NCBI GenBank assembly: GCA_043769275.1
Contig: JAYVJM010000084.1
Span: forward strand, 1 to 20,031
Origin: JAYVJM01 sp043769275
GTDB lineage: Bacteria; Pseudomonadota; Gammaproteobacteria; Pseudomonadales; UBA7239
Length of the DNA: 20,031 bases
Direction of reading: 5' to 3'
Shown: piece by piece, positions 17,201-20,031 of the stretch
Position numbering within the stretch: the stretch's first letter is position 1
Layout: every line of letters begins with the position of its first letter
Notes under the pieces: generated by a model
What the model saw: the letters and a program-made list of their open reading frames with translations, nothing else
Database searches by the model: none
Told to the model about the DNA's origin: nothing
Program-made: the position numbers and the translations under genes

Positions 17201-18061
17201 AAATATTTTTTGCTGTTCTGACAGCGTTAAACGCGCATAAAGCGGCACAATGTCACAGTGCTGTAAAAGTTTATTGTTTTGCTGTGCTTGGCGCAGATGA
17301 CGCGCTGTTTCCAGAATCTCGCGCTCCCCGCTTAAAAACACCAGCACATCGCCGCCGCGCGCCGTGCTGGAGCGTTCGTTGTCGAGCAAATACAGCAGTG
17401 CCTGCTCAACTGCTTCGGGCGTGTCTTGCGGTTTCTCTGGCATTTCATCGGGCGGAAGATACACGATTTCGATCGGGTAAGTGCGGCCTTCCACAGTAAT
17501 AACGGGGGCGTTATTAAAGTGTGAAGAAAAGCGCTCTAGTTCGATAGTGGCTGAAGTAATAATCAGTTTTAAATCTGGACGCTTCGGCAAAATAAGTTTG
17601 ATGTAGCCCAATAAAAAATCAATGTTAAGGCTACGTTCGTGTGCTTCGTCAATAATCAAGACGGCGTATTTTTTTAATAACCTGTCGCGCTGAATTTCAG
17701 CGAGCAAAATGCCATCTGTCATCAATTTTATTTGCGTGCTGGCACTGCTGGTATCTTGGAAACGCACTTGGCAGCCCACCGTTACACCCAGTTGCTCATT
17801 TAACTCTTGTGCAATGCGTGTCGCCACCGTGCGCGCAGCCAAACGCCTTGGCTGGGTGTGGCCGATTAAACCCTTGCGTGTGTGTTCGTCCTGCTGTTGT
17901 GACAAAATTTCTAGGCAGATTTTAGGCAGTTGCGTGGTTTTGCCGGAGCCAGTTTCACCTGCAATAATTAGCACTTGATTGTTTTTAATCAGCTCTGCAA
18001 TTTCTGCACGTCGCGCTGTGATGGGTAATTCGGCCGGATAATAAAAGCTGCATTGAGTCAC
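14246..18061 (-). CDS. hrpA: ATP-dependent RNA helicase HrpA
   Basis: HrpA is a large DEAH-box RNA helicase linked in E. coli to mRNA processing and rescue of stalled ribosomes. The product is 1271 residues (E. coli HrpA about 1300). Motifs: Walker A GETGSGKT (35-42), TQPRRLAA (69-76), DEAH (138-141), SAT (170-172), the second-domain STNVAETSLTVPG (298-310) and motif VI QRAGRCGR (346-353). A winged-helix/ratchet region, an OB-like part and the long C-terminal DUF3418 region (SRRRDxLVDD-like RRRDLLVDDNALFAFY; LSYFAQ-like WRIALFAQ) follow. The start is GTG 18061 with GTGAG upstream. Compared with E. coli the product lacks about 60 residues before the helicase core, and no in-frame ATG or GTG extends it nearby. 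The gene is otherwise intact. Confidence 0.96.
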   Translation of the reverse strand: MTQCSFYYPAELPITARRAEIAELIKNNQVLIIAGETGSGKTTQLPKICLEILSQQQDEHTRKGLIGHTQPRRLAARTVATRIAQELNEQLGVTVGCQVRFQDTSSASTQIKLMTDGILLAEIQRDRLLKKYAVLIIDEAHERSLNIDFLLGYIKLILPKRPDLKLIITSATIELERFSSHFNNAPVITVEGRTYPIEIVYLPPDEMPEKPQDTPEAVEQALLYLLDNERSSTARGGDVLVFLSGEREILETARHLRQAQQNNKLLQHCDIVPLYARLTLSEQQKIFAPHSERRVVLSTNVAETSLTVPGIRYVIDSGYARISRYNHRTRVQRLPIEFIAQASANQRAGRCGRLEAGVCIRLYSEKYFLSRVVFTDAEIHRTNLAAVVLQMRLLRLGEMEDFPFLDPPDNRHIKEAYALLEELGAVDSKRQLTARGRDIAHLPIDPRLGAMLVEAQTRGCLREMLIIASALSVQDPRERPSDKKQRADEVHKQWADSRSDFVSFLKLWSVFSERRLALSQNALRKFCEQNFLSWQRMREWRDIHHQLHTACKERNWPENSDATDYENLPPQHYANLHQALLVGSLSNIAVKQEAREYLGCRQRKLQIFPGSPQAKKLPRWIVSASLIETSQLFAHGIAAIEPQWVLPLAKHLLQHEYFEPFWDEARGMPMVYEKISLYGLVLVDKQKKFYGDIDPQQARELLIREALVLEKYKGGAAFFSKNKALIERVQDMEARIRRRDLLVDDNALFAFYAKQIPAEIVTARELDIWYKKASLIDQGCLLLSEKDVLLRDVGDGAVAQFPDTWHSNGNDLKLLYSFDPGHEQDGVTLQVPLPLLNQISASKVQWLVPGLLIEKCQALLKNLPKALRKMLVPLPNTAERVAALLLQKSHDEDTALVQALREILLRHYSLAVTEQDLAEENIDPYYRMNIKVTGERNTVLAQGRDLNVLRMELSTQAREIIQNNPPTTAIGNAFARSGITTWDFGELPKTLTQQRNDMRVTAYPALQDKGDSAALVLFDTEKDAEKNTRTALVRLAMLALPQQVKQLQKDSLRDNKVHLALGKFGSETELRDDLIYACFAHCFACDKNLPRNNDGFNALLTAGRSQLFETGSALDKSLTQVTILLQKINSKLASLTAKEAETIVQDVKSQLSHLLFKNFLRITPVQQLLQYPRYFEAIEKRLDKIRGQVARDRQLTEQINRYWLPVAAALQKITLANLTPEQKILRWLLEEWRIALFAQPMKTLQTVSEKRLAEEFFMQYPPQQTPAKKNL

Positions 18062-18271
18062 AAAAATCTCACTAAAAAAACAAATAAACTGCTGGGTATT
18101 TTAATGCGTGCGTTGGGTGCCTGTGACGGCTGATGTATAACGCAATCGCATATTCTTAGAGATTAAACGTATTTGGGTTATAGATTTTTCGCCGCTAGAC
18201 TGAGCCCACTAAAATGTTTTTTGCTAACGGTCTTCTCAATAAGGACTGCCAGCCATTGAAAGGAGCGGTAC
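18062..18271. promoter_or_regulatory. Divergent intergenic region hrpA/TSUP with possible plus-strand promoters
   Basis: This 210-bp gap separates divergent genes. On the plus strand TTGGGT (18113-18118) and TATAAC (18136-18141) are 17 bp apart. A second TTGGGT (18173-18178) and TAGACT (18196-18201) are also 17 bp apart. Both have a weak -35, and the first has a good -10. Either could drive the transporter gene. No convincing hrpA promoter was found on the minus strand. No gene is seen in the gap. Confidence 0.3.
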
Positions 18272-19078
18272 GTGATTTCTTCCCTATTTTCTCAATTTGA
18301 TTTTCAGTTTGCTTATGTAATCGCAGGTCTTGTCGTTGGATTTATCGTTGGTATGACGGGTGTTGGAGGCGGCAGCTTGATGACCCCTATTTTGATCTAC
18401 TTCGGAATAAGCCCCACTACAGCGGTAGGTACAGATTTGCTTTATGCGGCAATCACTAAAGGCAGCAGCGTTGCGGTACATCAGAAAAAAAAGAATATTG
18501 ACTGGCGTATCACGGGAATACTCGCAGCCGGCAGTGTACCAGCTGCACTTATAACGCTTCTTGTTGTGCAGCAGCTCAGTTTCGATAGCCACAAAGTTGA
18601 CGGGCTGATAAAGCTAACGCTCGGTATTACGATGATGCTCACGGCTGTGGCGATTATTAGCAAAGAAAAGCTCTTGGCTTGGAGTCATAAGCGAGATGCC
18701 ATTTTTACTCGCATGAGTGTTCGCCAGCGCGAAGTTTCCACCTTTGTGGCGGGTGTTGCGCTGGGAGCTGTGGTCACGATTACTTCTATTGGGGCTGGGG
18801 TGTTGGGTACTGTCGCCCTGTTTTTGATTTACCCGATATTGCCCACAGCGCGATTAGTCGGCACTGAAATTGCGCATGCCGTTCCGTTGACGTTAATTGC
18901 CGGCCTCGGTCATGCGGGTTTGGGCAATGTAGACTGGGGTTTATTGGGTAATTTATTGATGGGGTCATTGCCCGGAATTTACGTTGGTAGTCATTTGCCA
19001 GGCAGCGTGCCAGATAAGGTGCTGAGGCCAGCTTTAGCGACTATGTTGTTAATCATAGGCCTGAAGTTGGTGATGTAG
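18272..19078 (+). CDS. TSUP-family (TauE/SafE-type) membrane transporter
   Basis: TSUP proteins are eight-helix-type membrane permeases for sulfite, sulfoacetate, taurine-related anions and similar small sulfur or organic anions. The 268 residues hold an internally repeated hydrophobic layout: the first half has GFIVGMTGVGGGSLMTPIL with GTDLLYAAITKGS, and the second half has GVALGAVVTITSIGAGVLG with GTEIAHAVPLTLIAG. The GTG start at 18272 is preceded by AAGGAG (18259-18264). A cytoplasmic basic loop lies near 125-150. It is followed 93 bp later by cysH on the same strand, so uptake or export of sulfate or sulfite is a reasonable role. This is inferred from context only. Confidence 0.85.
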   Translation: MISSLFSQFDFQFAYVIAGLVVGFIVGMTGVGGGSLMTPILIYFGISPTTAVGTDLLYAAITKGSSVAVHQKKKNIDWRITGILAAGSVPAALITLLVVQQLSFDSHKVDGLIKLTLGITMMLTAVAIISKEKLLAWSHKRDAIFTRMSVRQREVSTFVAGVALGAVVTITSIGAGVLGTVALFLIYPILPTARLVGTEIAHAVPLTLIAGLGHAGLGNVDWGLLGNLLMGSLPGIYVGSHLPGSVPDKVLRPALATMLLIIGLKLVM

Positions 19079-19124
19079 CGGAGAGGTTCCGATAGAATGC
19101 GCGCGGCTTAACATCGGCCTTCCG
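19079..19124 (+). promoter_or_regulatory. Imperfect hairpin between the TSUP gene and cysH
   Basis: Starting right after the TSUP stop codon, CGGA-G-AGG-TT-CCGAT (19079-19093) can pair with ATCGG-CCT-TCCG (19113-19124). This gives about 12 pairs with two bulges around a 19-base loop. No T run follows, so it is more likely a cysH leader structure or a transcript-stabilising element than an intrinsic terminator. Found by eye. Confidence 0.35.
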
Positions 19125-19171
19125 TAGTCATCCATATTCATCACCCTACAAGATATATAGCAGAGACATCC

Positions 19172-19897
19172 ATGAGCCAGACCATCAACCTGACCGATCT
19201 TAATCAAACGTACGCGGCACGCAGCCCACAAGATATTTTGAAGCTCGCATTGAGCAGTCACTCTAAAGTTGCAATTTCTTTTAGTGGTGCTGAAGATGTT
19301 GTTTTGCTTGATATGGCACTTAAAATTCGATCAGATGTACAGGTTTTTTCGCTGGATACAGGCCGTTTGCACGCAGAAACCTATCTTTTTATTGAGCGCG
19401 TACGCGAGCACTATGGCATTTCTATTGAAATCATGTCTCCGCAAGCTGAAGCGGTGCAAAAAATGGTGCAAGAGAAGGGCTTGTTCAGCTTTTATAAAGA
19501 TGAGCACAAAGAATGCTGTGGCATCCGTAAAATCGAGCCGCTGCGACGAAAGTTATCGACTGTTGATGCATGGATTACCGGCCAGCGCCGCGACCAAAGT
19601 CCGAATACTCGGGCTGAGATTCCCGTTGTGCAGGACGATCGCGCTTTTGCCGCTACGGGTGCCACACTGACCAAATATAATCCGCTGGCTAACTGGACAT
19701 CAAAGCAGGTGTGGGACTACATTCGTGTAAATGATGTGCCTTACAACGTGTTGCATGATCGCGGCTTTGCGAGTATAGGTTGCGAGCCTTGCACGCGACC
19801 GACGGGTCCTGGTCAGCATGAGCGTGAAGGTCGCTGGTGGTGGGAGGAGGCAACTAAAAAAGAATGCGGTTTGCACGCGGTCAACATTGAACTCTAA
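19172..19897 (+). CDS. cysH: Adenylylsulfate (APS) reductase, iron-sulfur, thioredoxin-dependent
   Basis: The enzyme reduces activated sulfate to sulfite in assimilatory sulfate reduction. The 241 residues show the PP-loop SFSGAEDVVLLD (36-47), LDTGRLHAETY (61-71), TGQRRDQS (136-143) and the catalytic cysteine near the C-terminus in KECGLH (Cys232). A CC pair (115-116) and a CxxC (204, 207) are the [4Fe-4S] ligands that mark the APS-using type, as in Pseudomonas aeruginosa, and are absent from the PAPS-using E. coli enzyme. The ATG at 19172 follows a short GAGA purine stretch. The product would use APS directly, without APS kinase, with electrons from thioredoxin. Confidence 0.95.
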   Translation: MSQTINLTDLNQTYAARSPQDILKLALSSHSKVAISFSGAEDVVLLDMALKIRSDVQVFSLDTGRLHAETYLFIERVREHYGISIEIMSPQAEAVQKMVQEKGLFSFYKDEHKECCGIRKIEPLRRKLSTVDAWITGQRRDQSPNTRAEIPVVQDDRAFAATGATLTKYNPLANWTSKQVWDYIRVNDVPYNVLHDRGFASIGCEPCTRPTGPGQHEREGRWWWEEATKKECGLHAVNIEL

Positions 19898-19939
19898 TCT
19901 GGCTCTTATTAAGGCCATAGGTTTATATCTTGACTGATG

Positions 19940-20031
19940 TTACGCAGCCGCCCTAAATTGCTGAAGTTCTGCATAGGCGGCTCGCGATGCGTTGATGAGT
20001 AATTTCCGACAAAGCGCGAAGGGATTGAGCT
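19940..20031 (-). CDS. C-terminal fragment of an unidentified protein (enters from right edge)
   Basis: On the minus strand an open frame runs from the window edge to a TAA at 19940-19942 and encodes a 29-residue tail, LNPFALCRKLLINASRAAYA then ELQQFRAAA. It is alanine- and arginine-rich and could form a helix. I do not recognise it. It would converge on cysH with a 42-bp gap, a normal arrangement. The fragment is too short to exclude a chance open frame. Confidence 0.35.
   Translation of the reverse strand, partial: LNPFALCRKLLINASRAAYAELQQFRAAA

Noticed and set aside
1..20031. CRISPR arrays, tRNA or rRNA genes, defence or phage modules
   Set aside because: I saw no regularly spaced repeats, no cloverleaf or rRNA segments, and no protein resembling nucleases, toxins or phage proteins. 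Apart from the IS end, the genes are ordinary chromosomal ones.

Overview
The window reads as a chromosomal segment of a gammaproteobacterium, most like the Pseudomonadales/Cellvibrionales. Three things suggest this: mreB diverges from gatCAB, a small protein resembling the pseudomonad PA4642 type follows gatB, and the HrpA, RuvB, MreB and Etf proteins look gammaproteobacterial. The assignment rests on protein resemblance and gene order recalled from known families, not on a search. Genes are densely packed, with no gene-free gap over about 225 bp, and most are housekeeping.

Positions 1-826 (minus strand) are decayed. The outer end of an IS3-family element, with a frame-broken orfA and the first codons of orfB, abuts a moaC gene (molybdenum cofactor synthesis). 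The moaC gene has an in-frame TGA early on and loses its 3' end exactly at the IS terminus. Positions 906-3846 (minus) hold etfB-etfA (electron transfer flavoprotein) downstream of mreB (cell shape). The usual mreC and mreD do not follow mreB. Positions 4033-7563 (plus) hold gatC-gatA-gatB (tRNA-dependent amidotransferase) and the small PA4642-like gene. A class I SAM methyltransferase gene (plus) then converges on trxB (minus).

A trxB promoter lies in the trxB/ruvB divergent gap. ruvB (plus) stands without ruvA or ruvC and is followed by an old-yellow-enzyme-type oxidoreductase. The OYE gene converges on a minus-strand run: hrpA (18061-14246), an orphan branched-chain amino acid type binding lipoprotein, and a TerC-family membrane protein. 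A nested inverted repeat lies between the last two. At the right end (plus) a TSUP/TauE-type transporter precedes an iron-sulfur APS reductase (cysH), suggesting a sulfur assimilation pair. A truncated minus-strand reading frame enters from the right edge.

I found no new defence, CRISPR or multi-gene system. The items most worth a second look are the doubly broken moaC at the IS junction, mreB without mreCD, the paired hairpins in front of terC, and the TSUP-cysH neighbourhood.
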